Below, piece after piece: positions 6,185 through 6,780 of a stretch of 6,780 nucleotides of DNA. The notes beneath the pieces were generated by a model. The model had not been told where the DNA came from, ran no database searches, and saw nothing but the letters and a program-made list of their open reading frames with translations. How positions within the stretch are numbered: position 1 is the first letter of the stretch; each line of letters opens with the position of its first letter. This DNA is from Duncaniella sp. (GTDB taxonomy: Bacteria; Bacteroidota; Bacteroidia; Bacteroidales; Muribaculaceae), in assembly GCA_022511285.1 (NCBI GenBank), contig JAFLRW010000101.1, positions 1 through 6,780 of the forward strand, written 5' to 3'. The position numbers and the translations under genes were made by a program.

Positions 6185-6780
6185 ATGACAACACAAGATA
6201 TAGACCTCACACGCCTGCCTCGCCACGTGGCCGTCATCATGGACGGCAACGGACGTTGGGCGCGCGCCCGCGGTCTTGACCGCAGCCTCGGTCATGCCGA
6301 GGGGGTCAACACTGTGCGCCGAATCACAGAAATTGCCTCTGAACTCGGCATTGGATATCTTACTCTATATACCTTCTCCACCGAAAACTGGAATCGCCCG
6401 GCCGCTGAAGTCGAGGCACTGATGCATCTCATAGTGATGGCCATCGAGCGTGAGACCCCTGACCTTATCAAGAACAATGTGCGCCTTGATATGATAGGCG
6501 ACATCTCTCGCCTCCCTTCCGAAGCCCGCCGGCGCCTTGAGAACTGTATAGCCGACACCGCACACTGCACAGGCTTGCAACTCACATTAGCCCTCAGCTA
6601 CTCTTCGCGCTGGGAGTTGATTCGTGCCGCTCGGCTCTTTGCCGAGGATGTGGCGGCCGGACGCAAAACCCCGGATCAGATGACATCCGACGCCGATTTT
6701 GAGCAATATCTTGCCACGACCTCAATGCCTGATCCGGACCTCCTTATCCGCACCGGTGGCGACCACCGCATCAGCAATTA
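6185..6780 (+). CDS. uppS: Undecaprenyl diphosphate synthase UppS, 3' end cut by window
   Basis: Cis-prenyltransferase that adds isopentenyl units to farnesyl diphosphate to make undecaprenyl diphosphate, the lipid carrier for peptidoglycan and O-antigen sugars, in the cytoplasm at the membrane. The window holds 198 codons plus two bases; the family is about 240-250 residues, so some 45-50 are missing beyond the edge. Seen: the signature VAVIMDGNGRWA (15-26) with catalytic Asp D20, N22 and R24, H37 in LGHAEG, TFSTENWNRP (63-72) for substrate binding, ALSYSSRWEL (136-145, the Bacteroidota form of ALNYGGR), and DPDLLIRTGGDHRISN (183-198), whose arginines bind the isopentenyl diphosphate phosphates. 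ATG 6185 puts the signature at the usual distance from the N-terminus. It starts 44 bp after the barrel gene; this gap has no TAnnTTTG box, so read-through from upstream is likely. Confidence 0.95.
   Translation, partial: MTTQDIDLTRLPRHVAVIMDGNGRWARARGLDRSLGHAEGVNTVRRITEIASELGIGYLTLYTFSTENWNRPAAEVEALMHLIVMAIERETPDLIKNNVRLDMIGDISRLPSEARRRLENCIADTAHCTGLQLTLALSYSSRWELIRAARLFAEDVAAGRKTPDQMTSDADFEQYLATTSMPDPDLLIRTGGDHRISN

Noticed and set aside
1..6780. CRISPR array, tRNA, rRNA, riboswitch
   Set aside because: I saw no spaced direct repeats, no tRNA-like cloverleaf or rRNA sequence, and no long structured leader; almost all of the window is protein-coding.

Overview
The window is a stretch of chromosome from a member of the Bacteroidota, most likely order Bacteroidales. 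Muribaculaceae fits the fairly high GC and the protein sequences, but the family is my inference. The evidence is an NspC of Bacteroidales type, a DUF6242-like lipoprotein followed by a DUF6089-like barrel and then uppS, absence of clear Shine-Dalgarno sequences, and a Bacteroidota-type promoter box (TAnnTTTG). All recognised genes lie on the + strand and are tightly packed.

Region 1 (about 1-127) does not belong with the rest. It is roughly 30% GC, against well over 50% downstream. It carries an open frame on the minus strand that resembles a low-GC protein. It ends abruptly inside the helicase gene pcrA, so this edge is either an assembly chimera or a real insertion or rearrangement.

Region 2 (about 128-3813) is a compact run of four genes: the 3' third of a PcrA/UvrD-type helicase, nspC (carboxynorspermidine decarboxylase, polyamine synthesis), a membrane-anchored family 2 glycosyltransferase, and radC (JAB/MPN-domain protein). 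Junctions are a 4-bp ATGA overlap, a 10-bp gap and a second 4-bp ATGA overlap. This implies one transcript with translational coupling, although the gene functions are unrelated.

Region 3 (3814-3941) is the only sizeable intergenic gap. It holds a T8 tract with possible weak stem-loops and a good TAACTTTG promoter box.

Region 4 (3942-6780) is an envelope gene block: a DUF6242-like lipoprotein with Asp-box/kelch-like propeller features, a DUF6089-like outer-membrane beta-barrel protein, and uppS (undecaprenyl diphosphate synthase), which is cut by the window end. In Bacteroidales I would expect bamA to follow, but that is outside the window. Most of the window is conserved chromosomal backbone. 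I did not find a defence system, a CRISPR array, an RNA gene or a recognisable insertion sequence. The least understood parts are the DUF6242/DUF6089 pair and the foreign left edge.
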